Source: an uncultured Rhodospirillales bacterium
GTDB taxonomy: Bacteria; Pseudomonadota; Alphaproteobacteria; Acetobacterales; Acetobacteraceae
Direction: 5' to 3'
Length of the DNA: 41,897 nucleotides
NCBI GenBank assembly: GCA_903924855.1
Contig: CAIYCW010000133.1
Location: 1 to 41,897 of the forward strand
Shown here: piece after piece, positions 18,439 to 26,231 of the stretch
How positions within the stretch are numbered: the stretch's first letter is position 1
Layout of the letters: each line of letters starts with the position of its first letter
The notes under the pieces: generated by a model
The model's input: only the letters and a program-made list of their open reading frames with translations
Told to the model about the DNA's origin: nothing
Databases searched by the model: none
Translations under genes and position numbers: made by a program

Positions 18439-18876
18439 TCAGGGAGTGGCGCGCAGCCAGGTCTGGGAGCGGCCGAATAGCGGGATGCCGATATAGCCGC
18501 GCAGCACGAGTTTTTTGCCGCCATCCTCCAGATGCAGGGTGACGTGATAGGTGGAGCCGGTTTCGGGGTCGAGCGCGCGGCCGCCATCCCAGTGATCGCC
18601 GTCCTGATGCAGGCCGCGGATGACTTCGAGGCCGATGGTCTTCTGGCCTTTGCGGTCATCGGTGCATGTCTCGCAGGTCTTGTTGCTGTCGGCCGGGTCG
18701 GTGGTGGCGAGGATGCGGCCGCGCAACTCGCCGCCGATCTCCACGATGCGGACCAGGCTGCGCTCCTTGCCGGTGCGATCATCGAAGGTGCGCCAGTCAC
18801 CGACCGGGCTGGGGGCGGCGTGGGCGGCGGAGGGTAGCAGCAGCAGCAGCAGGCACAGTGCGGTGCGGTGGGTCAT
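18439..18876 (-). CDS. DUF2147 family exported protein
   Basis: 145 residues. It has a signal peptide (hydrophobic run of leucines, cleavage near AHA-AP) followed by the DUF2147 pattern: VGDWRTFDDRTGKERSLVRI, ELRGRILATTD and a pair of cysteines in CETC. The later part, DGGRALDPETGSTYHVTL...LVLRGYIGIPLFGRSQTW, is the best conserved portion of the family. Function unknown; a periplasmic beta-rich protein. Its AGGAG ribosome site overlaps the stop of the FAD oxidoreductase gene, so it is the last gene of the type III PKS operon. Confidence 0.9.
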   Translation of the reverse strand: MTHRTALCLLLLLLPSAAHAAPSPVGDWRTFDDRTGKERSLVRIVEIGGELRGRILATTDPADSNKTCETCTDDRKGQKTIGLEVIRGLHQDGDHWDGGRALDPETGSTYHVTLHLEDGGKKLVLRGYIGIPLFGRSQTWLRATP

Positions 18877-18882
18877 TGAGCG

Positions 18883-19962
18883 TCACTCCTGAACTTGTGT
18901 CCGCAGCCAGGCCGGCTGCGGCACGCGGGTGGCGGCGGCGGTGCGGTGTAGCAGGCCGGGCCAGGCCTGCAGGGCGCGGATCAGCAGCGCCTGGCCGAAT
19001 GGCGTGCGTCCCAGCCGGTAGAGCGTGGTGGCGCGGCTGATCGGGCGGGTGACATCGGCGGCCAGCCTGCGGTGATAGGCGGCGGGGCTTTGGCCCGCCA
19101 GATGGTGCTGCACCGCAAGGGCCGCGCTGTGCAGCGCCATCGACATGCCATCCCCGGTGAAGGAGGGGATGACACAGGCCTGATCGCCGAGGCGGAACAT
19201 GGTGTCCTGATCGGTGGGCGTGTGGATGAAGCCATAGGGCACGCGCGCGATGCTGAGCGGGCGGGGCAGCAGGGATTGCGCGTTGTGCAGCCGGGCGCGC
19301 AGATGCGGCTGTTCGGCGATGAGGGCGGCGAGCAAAGCGGGCCAGGTGCCGCCCACGGAGGCCAGATGGTCGCGCCTGATCAGCAGGCAGAGATTGGCGG
19401 TCTCGCCCTCCACCAGTTGCAGCCCGGCATAGCCCTGGGCGAACAGGATGATCTCGACCGTGCCGGCAAGGTCGCGCTGCGCCTCTACGCTGAGGCGGAG
19501 ATAGAGTTTGAAGCCGACCAGATCCTCCGGCTCGGTGCGGGGCTTGCGGGCGGCGCCGCGCAGATCGTGCTTGCCGGTGGCGAGGAAGTGGATGCCCGGG
19601 TCGTGGCGGGCGATTGTGACACCGCGGCGGATTTCAGCGCCGCTTGCTTCGGCATGGCGGAGCAGGGCTTCGTCCAGCACGCGGCGGGACAGGCCGATGG
19701 CGGTGAAGGGCAGGCGGCTTTCGGCCTGGCGCTGGCCGCGGATGACGCGCACGCGACTGATGCTGTGCCCGCCCATGCCGTGCGGATCAAGGCCCAGGCG
19801 GCGCACATAATGCTGGGCCTCCGCACTCAGGAAATCGCCGCAGATCTTGTCGGTGGGGCCCTGGCTGCGTTCCAGCACGACGACGCGGCGGCCGGATTGG
19901 GCGAGTTCGCAGGCGGCGGCGGCCCCTGCAAGGCCGCCGCCCGCGATCACCAGGGCGGTCAT
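18883..19962 (-). CDS. FAD-dependent oxidoreductase (geranylgeranyl reductase/monooxygenase-like)
   Basis: 359 residues from the ATG at 19962, which forms an ATGA overlap with the methyltransferase. N-terminal FAD-binding motif GGGLAGAAAACELAQSGRRVVVLER and a later GDQACVIPSFTGDGMSMALHSA, the GD-P FAD/ribityl motif of the group that includes PHBH-type hydroxylases and geranylgeranyl reductases. In the Streptomyces srs operon the corresponding gene (srsC) hydroxylates a methylated alkylresorcinol to give a quinone-forming product. A similar tailoring role is inferred from gene order. A much longer upstream frame exists but reads through the neighbouring genes. Confidence 0.88.
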   Translation of the reverse strand: MTALVIAGGGLAGAAAACELAQSGRRVVVLERSQGPTDKICGDFLSAEAQHYVRRLGLDPHGMGGHSISRVRVIRGQRQAESRLPFTAIGLSRRVLDEALLRHAEASGAEIRRGVTIARHDPGIHFLATGKHDLRGAARKPRTEPEDLVGFKLYLRLSVEAQRDLAGTVEIILFAQGYAGLQLVEGETANLCLLIRRDHLASVGGTWPALLAALIAEQPHLRARLHNAQSLLPRPLSIARVPYGFIHTPTDQDTMFRLGDQACVIPSFTGDGMSMALHSAALAVQHHLAGQSPAAYHRRLAADVTRPISRATTLYRLGRTPFGQALLIRALQAWPGLLHRTAAATRVPQPAWLRTQVQE

Positions 19963-20660
19963 CGCAGCGCGCTCACGCAAAGACGGAACGGGATGTGGTG
20001 GCTGATGGTGGCGCTGATGCCAGAATCTGCCAGCAGTGCCTGCCAATCCGCCTTGCGGAAGCTGCGGGCGATGGAGATGGTGCCGTCGATGCGCACCAGC
20101 CGATGCCAGCGCATCAGCCGGGCCAGCAGGGGAAAGCATGTCCAGGCGAGGCGGCTGCGCTGCAGATCGGCGATGAACCAGCCGCGTTTCGCATGGCGGT
20201 CGAGCCAGCGCAGGAATGCGACCACCTGATCGTTGGTGAGGTGATGGGCGAATTGCGAGCTGACGATGAAATCGGCAGGCGGGGCCGGCACATGGGTGAA
20301 CACGTCGCCGGTGATCCAGCTTATGGTCATCCCCTCCGGGGTGGCGGCCTGTGCGTGCAATGCGCTGCCGGGGTTGAGGTCGAGGCCGCGCAGATCGAGG
20401 ACCAAGCCACGCTTGGTGCCCCAGCGATGGATCAGGCGCAGCAGATCGCCCTGGCCGCTCGCCACGTCGAGGACGGCAAGCCTGCTTCCGGGTGCCAGGT
20501 CGGCGGTGGCCTTCTGCAGCCAGCGCAGGATGGGGCGGTGCGTGAGGGTGAGGCGGTTGACGCGGGCGAGATCGGCAAGCGCCTGGGCGTGATCGGCGGC
20601 CGAGGTCCCGGGCTGGTCCATCCATTCCGGCTCGGTGCTGCGTGTGCTCAGATCGGCCAT
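19959..20660 (-). CDS. SAM-dependent methyltransferase in type III PKS operon
   Basis: 233 residues. It has a class I methyltransferase fold, with motif I VLDVASGQGDLLRLI, a following acidic LDLNPG and the post-motif HHLTNDQVVAFLRWL. It has no membrane segment of the isoprenylcysteine-methyltransferase type found beside some Bacillus type III PKS genes. It overlaps both the PKS (ATGA) and the oxidoreductase (ATGA). By analogy with srsB it may O- or C-methylate the polyketide. The reading frame continues far upstream within the PKS gene but only the region from 20660 resembles a methyltransferase. Confidence 0.88.
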   Translation of the reverse strand: MADLSTRSTEPEWMDQPGTSAADHAQALADLARVNRLTLTHRPILRWLQKATADLAPGSRLAVLDVASGQGDLLRLIHRWGTKRGLVLDLRGLDLNPGSALHAQAATPEGMTISWITGDVFTHVPAPPADFIVSSQFAHHLTNDQVVAFLRWLDRHAKRGWFIADLQRSRLAWTCFPLLARLMRWHRLVRIDGTISIARSFRKADWQALLADSGISATISHHIPFRLCVSALR

Positions 20661-21739
20661 CAGCCGGCCTGCGCGGTGATGTGGAAGCTGAACGTCTCGG
20701 CGACCATACCGGGGCCGAACGCCATGGCGAGGCCGGGCCCGTGGGCGGATTGGGCCAGCATGCGCGCCAGCACGAACATGATGGTGGCGGAGGACATGTT
20801 GCCATGATCGTGCAGCACGCAGCGGGAGAAGCGCAGCGAATCCGCCGGCAAGGCGAGGCCCTGTTCGACCGCGTCCAGCACGGTGCGGCCGCCGCCATGC
20901 ACCGCCCAGAGGGCGAAGTCCGAGGCAGCGCCGCCGCGCAGCAGGCCCGCCGGACAAAGGCTGTTCGCCTCGGCGCGCAAGGCGGTTGCGATGCGCGGCG
21001 GCACCTGCCCTGAGAGATGCATGACGAAGCCCTGATCGCCGATCGTCCAGGTGATCAGCTCCGCACTGTCCGGCAGGATGAGGGCGCGGAAATCGCCAAG
21101 CGCAATGCCGGTCGGATCGGTGGTGACGAGTGCCGCACTGGCGCCGTCGCCGAACAGCAGCAGGGACAGGGCGGTTTCGATGTCGTGGGTTTCCTGCAGA
21201 TGCAGGCTGCAGAGTTCGACATTGACCACCAGCACGCGGGCCCGCGGATCGGCGCGCAGGATGTGATCGGCGGCGCGCAGGGCGGGGATGGCGGCGGCAC
21301 AGCCCATGAAGCCGATCAGCGTGCGGGCCACGCTGCGGCGCAGGCCAAGGGCGGCCACGAGCTGCACATCCAGCCCCGGTGCGGTGAAACCGGTGCAGGA
21401 GGCTATGATGAGATGGGTGATCTCGGCAGGGTCTGGAGCCAGTTCCGCGATGGCGGCCAAGGCGAGGGTAAGGGCCTGGGGGCCATAGGCCGCCATGCGG
21501 GCGGCGGTGCCGGGGAAGCATCCGTTGCGGTAAAAGCCATCGGCATCGACATCACCCGAGGCGGGATCGCCCGGGCGCAGATGGGAGAAGCGGTGCGCGA
21601 TGCCGGCGCGGCTGGCCATGCGGTTGAACAGCGCGCGGCTTTTTTCATCCGGCAAGGTGGCGCCGGCATAGGCCACGAAGGCGGCATGGATGTCGTGTGC
21701 CGGGGTTGCCGTGCCGATGCGGTTGATGAAGGCGCTCAC
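20660..21739 (-). CDS. type III polyketide synthase (chalcone synthase-like)
   Basis: 359 residues, the normal size. The Cys-His-Asn triad is intact: Cys147 (GFMGCAAAIPAL), His281 (WAVHGGG) and Asn314 (DHGNMSSAT). LFGDGASAA (196-203) and the C-terminal FGPGMVAETFSFH also match. It is homodimeric and condenses an acyl-CoA starter with malonyl-CoA to make alkylresorcinols, alkylpyrones or similar; the starter cannot be told. It starts at a GTG. It is the first gene of a minus-strand operon (PKS, methyltransferase, FAD enzyme, DUF2147) with 4-nt overlaps. The probable promoter lies in the AT-richer gap 21740-22105. Confidence 0.95.
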   Translation of the reverse strand: MSAFINRIGTATPAHDIHAAFVAYAGATLPDEKSRALFNRMASRAGIAHRFSHLRPGDPASGDVDADGFYRNGCFPGTAARMAAYGPQALTLALAAIAELAPDPAEITHLIIASCTGFTAPGLDVQLVAALGLRRSVARTLIGFMGCAAAIPALRAADHILRADPRARVLVVNVELCSLHLQETHDIETALSLLLFGDGASAALVTTDPTGIALGDFRALILPDSAELITWTIGDQGFVMHLSGQVPPRIATALRAEANSLCPAGLLRGGAASDFALWAVHGGGRTVLDAVEQGLALPADSLRFSRCVLHDHGNMSSATIMFVLARMLAQSAHGPGLAMAFGPGMVAETFSFHITAQAG

Positions 21740-22105
21740 GCGAGACGGGCCGGCATCGCCGCATGATGCGGGTCGATCTGGGCAGCAGACATGGCAAGGA
21801 CCATTCCATGAGGTGGGCCGGCCTGGGTGTGACCGCTACGGGTGATGTGGCGTTGCGCGGCGAGTGGAAAAGGGTGCTGTCAAAAATTGCCACAGGACGG
21901 GATGCTCCGCGTGGTGCCCGACGGTTTTATTGAGCGGGCTGTTGGATGATTGCGCCGGTGTTGCAGGTTTTGGGTATTTTTCGAACTGGCATACTTCATT
22001 GATGGAAGATTTTACGAATATCCATCAGGACGGGGAGCACCGACAGATTTACGGATCATGAAGCGGTTTGGCCTTGAGCGGATCAGGGCCTGCTCTTGCG
22101 CGGGG
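21740..22105. other. 366-nt noncoding gap with AT-rich stretch and dyad upstream of PKS operon
   Basis: I see no convincing gene here. The segment about 21880-22060 is clearly poorer in GC than its surroundings. It contains a GATGGA/TCCATC dyad spanning 22001-22026, a possible regulator site for the minus-strand PKS operon. A minus-strand TTGACA lies at 21883-21878 but has no good -10 at proper spacing. Short reading frames in the gap resemble nothing I know. Confidence 0.4.
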
Positions 22106-22849
22106 TCATGACCCAGGGATCAGATCGAACAGCCGGCCCCAGGCGCGCAGCTGGCGGACATCCTCGGATGCGAGATGGAGGGATTTCCACAGCGCGGTTG
22201 CCACCGTGTCGAACACCGGCACGCCGCATTCGCGTTCCAGCCCGGCCGCCAGGCCGGCGCCGCGCAGATTGGTGCAGTAGATGGCCACCGCGTCGACACC
22301 CTGGGCTGCCACGGCGCGGACGGCGTGCGCGATGGTGGGTTCGTCCACCTCCGAGAAGCTGAAATTGTCGCTGATGTTCCAGTGCCGCTCGGCGGTGACG
22401 GCGATGCCGCCTGCCGCGTAATTGGCGGCGATGCGGGCCTGAACGTCTGGCGTGTAGGGGCTGACGAGGCCGAGGCGGCGCACGCCTGCGAGCGCAAGCG
22501 CCTCGTTCAGGGCGAGCACGGAGGTGGTGGCGCGGGCCCCGGTTGCGGCCTCGATCTCGCGGCAGAGACGATGGTCGGTGTCAAAGCCGAGCCAGCCCGC
22601 GGCGGTGCCGTTCCAGGCGATGGTGCGGCATCTGGCGTCTGCCAGCAATTGGGCGGCCTGCAGCATCTCAGCACCTTGGAACTGGGCCAGGGCCTGGTCG
22701 CTCAGCGCGATCTGGGTGACGCGAAATCGGGCGAAATGTGCACTGACATGCGACAGATCGGCCAGCATGGCGGAGGTCACCGGTTCCAGCACGGTGTTGG
22801 AGGAGGGCGTCAACATGCCGAGCAGGGTGCGGGACGCGGCGGTCATCAT
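22106..22849 (-). CDS. Asp/Glu racemase superfamily protein, arylmalonate decarboxylase-like
   Basis: 247 residues. MLTPSSNTVLEP at the N-terminus and AWGRLFD near the end resemble maleate isomerase and arylmalonate decarboxylase (AMDase). The first catalytic cysteine of racemases/isomerases is absent: the position reads N80-G81-T82, as Gly74-Thr75 in AMDase. The second, Cys192 (IYCTNLRG), is kept, as is Tyr132 (equivalent of AMDase Tyr126); spacing between these points is nearly the same as in AMDase. This favours a one-cysteine proton-donor chemistry such as decarboxylation. Start at the first of two ATGs behind GGAGAG. It is divergent from the importer at 22973, hinting at a shared substrate. 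Confidence 0.82.
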   Translation of the reverse strand: MMTAASRTLLGMLTPSSNTVLEPVTSAMLADLSHVSAHFARFRVTQIALSDQALAQFQGAEMLQAAQLLADARCRTIAWNGTAAGWLGFDTDHRLCREIEAATGARATTSVLALNEALALAGVRRLGLVSPYTPDVQARIAANYAAGGIAVTAERHWNISDNFSFSEVDEPTIAHAVRAVAAQGVDAVAIYCTNLRGAGLAAGLERECGVPVFDTVATALWKSLHLASEDVRQLRAWGRLFDLIPGS

Positions 22850-22972
22850 GGTCTCTCCGATATGGGCGGGGCAGTCCCCGCAAGATCCGGTCCAGGGCGG
22901 GCGGCAACCGTTTCGCCTTGTGGCAGGCGGTTTGCATTTACACCGGTCATCTTGTGTCAGAGGAAGCCAGTG

Positions 22973-23899
22973 ATGATCACACGCCGCACCATTCTTGCCG
23001 CAAGCGCCCTTGCGGCCCCTGCCATCGTGAGCCGTGCCGCGCTGGGCCAGACGCTGCGCAAGGTGAAGCTGGGAACCGCTTTCACCACCACCACCAATGC
23101 GATGTTCCTGATGCCGGAGATGCTGAAGGCGGATGGGATCGATGCGGAGATCGTCTCGTTCCCGAGCCTGGTGCAGCGCATGCAGGCGGTGGCGACGGGG
23201 GCGGTGGATGTGGGCAATGGCGGGCTTTCCGCCACGATGCAGCTGGCGACCAAAGGGTTTCCGATGGCGGTGCTGGCCGATGGCTGCGATGGCGGCTGGA
23301 TGATGCTGGCGCGCAAGGGGATCGAGAGCTTCAAGGATCTGGCCGGCAAGAAGATCGGCGTGCAGAACGGCTCGATCGGGCTGGTGAGCCTGAACTGGAA
23401 GCTGCGCACCGAGGGCCTGGCCGGCAAGGTGGAGCTGCTGTTCCTGGACAACCAGGACCAGCCGACGCCGCTGGCGCGCGGCGATATCGACGCGATCTGC
23501 TGTTTTGAGCCGTACTGCACCTTCGCCGAGCTGAACGGTTTCGGCCACAAGCTGTGGGTTCCGTATGACACGCCGATGGGCAAGACCAATCTGGGCTTCG
23601 TGGCCTCGGTGCCGATGATCAAGAAGGATCCCGGCCTGATCCGCACGCTGGTGACGGCGCATGTGAAGGCCACCAATGTGATGAAGGACAATCCGAAGAT
23701 CGCGATCGAGACCACCATCAAGCAGTTCAACATGAGCCAGGAGGTGGCGGAGGCCAGCGTGAAGAACCTGTTCTACTCGGCTGATACCGGGCCTGGCTTC
23801 CAGTCCGGTCTGAAGTCGCTGGCCTCGATGATGATCGAGGACAAGATGCTCGACCGGGAGCCGGATTGGGCCGAGTTCATCAACACCAGCTTTCTCTGA
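22973..23899 (+). CDS. NMT1/SsuA-type ABC substrate-binding protein
   Basis: 308 residues. The N-terminus ITRRTILAASALAAPAIVSRAALG is a signal peptide with a twin-arginine-like start. It continues with KVKLGTAFTTTTNAMFLMPEMLKADGIDAEIVSFPS, AVATGAVDVGNGGLSA and FKDLAGKKIGVQNGS, the standard NMT1/TauA layout. PYxTFAELNGFG lies in the hinge region. The ATG at 22973 is preferred; a GTG directly before it is possible. It heads a four-gene operon with permease, ATPase and a hydantoin-racemase homologue. Ligand unknown, perhaps the substrate of the AMDase-like enzyme encoded divergently. Confidence 0.92.
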   Translation: MITRRTILAASALAAPAIVSRAALGQTLRKVKLGTAFTTTTNAMFLMPEMLKADGIDAEIVSFPSLVQRMQAVATGAVDVGNGGLSATMQLATKGFPMAVLADGCDGGWMMLARKGIESFKDLAGKKIGVQNGSIGLVSLNWKLRTEGLAGKVELLFLDNQDQPTPLARGDIDAICCFEPYCTFAELNGFGHKLWVPYDTPMGKTNLGFVASVPMIKKDPGLIRTLVTAHVKATNVMKDNPKIAIETTIKQFNMSQEVAEASVKNLFYSADTGPGFQSGLKSLASMMIEDKMLDREPDWAEFINTSFL

Positions 23900-24664
23900 G
23901 TGATGCGCATCGGGCGTTTTGTGGGGCTGGTGCCACTGCTGGGGCTTATACTGCTGTGGCAGGGTGCCGTGTGGGCGCAAATCTATCCGCCGGTGCTGCT
24001 GCCGGCACCGATGAAGGTGCTGGGCGCGTTTGGCGGCCATGGCGGGGAGATACTGGCCAACACGATGGCCAGCCTGCAGCGCGTGGCGATCGGCATTGGG
24101 CTGGCCTTTGTGGTGGGGGTGCCGGCGGGGCTGCTGATCGGGCGGTTTGCCGTGCTCGACCGGTTGTTCGACTGGTCGATCCAGACATTTCGCTCGATCC
24201 CGCCGATCTCGCTGATCCCGATGGCGATGCTGTTCTTCGGCATCGGTGACCAGCCGGCGATTGTGCTGATCTTTCTGGCCGGGCTGTGGCCGCTTTTGCT
24301 CAACACGATCTTCGGGGTGCGCGGCATCGAGCGCACGCTGCTGAAGGTGGCGGCGGCGGCCGGCGCCGGGGAGGCGTTGATCTTGCGCGACATCATTCTG
24401 CCGGCCGCCCTGCCCAACATCTTCACCGGGCTACGGCTTGCGGTGGGTGGCGGGTGGCTGACCGTGGTGACGGCGGAGATGATCGCGGTGAAGTCCGGCC
24501 TTGGGTACATGATCCTGAATGCGCAGATGACATTCCGGCCGGAGCTGATCTTTGCCGGCATCATCGTCATCGGGGTGGTGGGGCTGCTGGGCGATTTTGG
24601 GGTGCAGCGCATCCGGCGCCTGGCCTGTTCCTGGCAGGAGGGGCTGACCGCCAACGCCACATGA
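23900..24664 (+). CDS. ABC transporter permease, SsuC/TauC type
   Basis: 254 residues (GTG at 23900; an ATG follows immediately at 23903). About six membrane segments. EAA loop TLLKVAAAAGAGEALILRDIILPAALPNIFTGLRLAVGGGW. It begins directly after the stop of the binding-protein gene and overlaps the ATPase gene by 4 nt. Forms the membrane channel of the second NMT1-type importer in this window. Confidence 0.93.
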   Translation: MMRIGRFVGLVPLLGLILLWQGAVWAQIYPPVLLPAPMKVLGAFGGHGGEILANTMASLQRVAIGIGLAFVVGVPAGLLIGRFAVLDRLFDWSIQTFRSIPPISLIPMAMLFFGIGDQPAIVLIFLAGLWPLLLNTIFGVRGIERTLLKVAAAAGAGEALILRDIILPAALPNIFTGLRLAVGGGWLTVVTAEMIAVKSGLGYMILNAQMTFRPELIFAGIIVIGVVGLLGDFGVQRIRRLACSWQEGLTANAT

Positions 24665-25425
24665 GCGCGCGGTTCATCGAATGCCTGGATGTGGGCAAGA
24701 CCTATCAGGGGCGCAACGGCGCGGTTGAGGCGCTGCGCGGGGTGAGCCTTTCCTGTGCGGAAGGGGAGTTTGTCTGCCTGCTCGGCCTGTCCGGCTGCGG
24801 CAAGAGCACGCTGCTGCAGATGATCGCAGGGCTGGAGACGCCGAGCACCGGGCAGATCATCGTGGCGGGGCGTGAGCTCGATGGGCCGTCGCCCGCCACG
24901 TCGATCGTGTTTCAGGATCATGGCCTGTTTCCGTGGATGAGCGTGCAGGCCAATGTCGAGTTCAACATGAAGGCGCGCGGCGTGGCCCGGGCGGAGCGGC
25001 GCGCGCGGGCGGCGGAGATGCTGGATTTGACCGGGCTTGCCGGCTTCGCCGCGCGCTATCCGCATGAGCTGTCCGGCGGGATGCGCCAGCGCGTGGGCAT
25101 TGCGCGGGCGCTGACCACGCGGCCGCGTGCCCTGCTGATGGATGAGCCGTTCGGCGCGCTGGATGCCCAGACGCGGGGGCATCTGCAGCGCGAACTGCTC
25201 GACATCTGGGCGCGGCAGCGCACCACGGTGCTGTTCGTAACCCATTCGATCGACGAGGCGGTGTTTCTCGCGGATCGGATCCTGGTGTTCACCCCGCGCC
25301 CAGGCCAGCTGGCGGCGGTGGTGGGCGTTGATCTGCCGCGGCCGCGCGATCCGCGCAGCGAGGGGTTCGCGGCCCTGTCGCGCCAGCTGCGCGGCATGCT
25401 GGGCACCGAAGGGGGGGCGGAATGA
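24661..25425 (+). CDS. ABC transporter ATP-binding protein, SsuB/TauB type
   Basis: 254 residues. Walker A GLSGCGKS, Q-loop FQDHGLFPWMSV, signature LSGGMRQR, Walker B LLMDEPFGALDAQTR, switch VTHSIDEAV. The ATG at 24661 overlaps the permease stop; the reading frame extends upstream but without similarity. It overlaps the downstream racemase-like gene by 4 nt, so importer and enzyme are translationally coupled. Confidence 0.94.
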   Translation: MSARFIECLDVGKTYQGRNGAVEALRGVSLSCAEGEFVCLLGLSGCGKSTLLQMIAGLETPSTGQIIVAGRELDGPSPATSIVFQDHGLFPWMSVQANVEFNMKARGVARAERRARAAEMLDLTGLAGFAARYPHELSGGMRQRVGIARALTTRPRALLMDEPFGALDAQTRGHLQRELLDIWARQRTTVLFVTHSIDEAVFLADRILVFTPRPGQLAAVVGVDLPRPRDPRSEGFAALSRQLRGMLGTEGGAE

Positions 25426-26159
25426 GGCTGCTGGTGGCCAATCCCAACACGACGCAAGGTGTGACCGATCGCATCGCCCGGGTGGCGCGCGCGGCCTGCG
25501 CGCCGGGGACCGAGATTGTGGCGGTGACGGCCGGGTTCGGTGCCGAATATATCGCAACCCGCGCCGAGGCAGTGCTGGGGGCGCATGCCACGCTGGATCT
25601 GCTGGCCAACCATGCCCAGGGCTGCGATGCCGCGGTGGTGGCGGCGTTCGCCGATCCCGGGCTTGGAGCGGCGCGGGAGTTGCTGTCCATTCCGGTGGTG
25701 GGCATGGCGGAGGCTTCGATGCTGACCGCCTGCATGCTGGGCCGGCGCTTTGCCATTCTGACCTTCGCGGTGGCGCTGGAGCCCTGGTATCAGGAATGCG
25801 TGGAGTACAATGGTCTGGCCGGGCGTTGTGCCGGGATCTTCTGCCTCGATGAGCCGTTCCAGGCGATCACCTCGGTGGCGGAGGAGAAGGCGCAGCGCCT
25901 GGTGGCCTTGGCCGGGCGTGCCATCGCGGCCGGGGCGGATGTGATCATTCTGGGCGGTGCGCCGCTGGCGGGCTTGGCGTTCGACCTCGCGGAGCAGGTG
26001 GCGGTGCCGATGGTGGATGCGGTGGCGGCGGCTGTGCGCCAGGCCGAGACGCTGGCGGCGTTGCGCCCGCGCAAGCCGGTCGCTGGCACGTTCCGCAGGC
26101 CGGGGCCGAAATCCATCACGGGAATATCGCCGGCCCTTGCGGGGTTGTTCAAAGGGTGA
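25422..26159 (+). CDS. hydantoin/Asp-Glu racemase family protein lacking both catalytic cysteines
   Basis: 245 residues. NPNTTQGVTDRI at the N-terminus and ADPGLGAARELLSIPVVGMAEAS in the middle place it in the HyuE/AroM-like branch of the Asp/Glu racemase superfamily. The two cysteines used for deprotonation and reprotonation are replaced: Ala75 stands in AAFADPG (usually ACFxDPG) and Gly179 in LGGAPLAG (usually LGCAGMAG). It is therefore probably not a two-base racemase. It may be a lyase, decarboxylase or binding protein, which is inference. The ATG overlaps the ATPase stop, making it the fourth gene of the importer operon. Confidence 0.85.
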   Translation: MRLLVANPNTTQGVTDRIARVARAACAPGTEIVAVTAGFGAEYIATRAEAVLGAHATLDLLANHAQGCDAAVVAAFADPGLGAARELLSIPVVGMAEASMLTACMLGRRFAILTFAVALEPWYQECVEYNGLAGRCAGIFCLDEPFQAITSVAEEKAQRLVALAGRAIAAGADVIILGGAPLAGLAFDLAEQVAVPMVDAVAAAVRQAETLAALRPRKPVAGTFRRPGPKSITGISPALAGLFKG

Positions 26160-26231
26160 CGGAATTCGAAAAAGCCGTTTTTTTGCACCCAAAAACAACA
26201 CCCTGTCCGCCTCAATCCCTGGGAGACCCAA

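Noticed and set aside
18883-20898. 671-codon open frame spanning FAD oxidoreductase and methyltransferase regions
   Set aside because: Only the part from 19962 resembles an oxidoreductase. The rest is an Arg/Pro-rich shadow of the methyltransferase and PKS genes, so this is not a fusion.
21864-22061. 65-codon frame in the PKS upstream gap
   Set aside because: No ribosome site and no similarity. The AT-rich DNA there is better read as regulatory.
26160-26190. A-run and T-run around GCCG after the racemase-like gene, considered as a terminator
   Set aside because: The stem would be only A-T pairs with a 4-nt loop and no GC core, so it is too weak to call.
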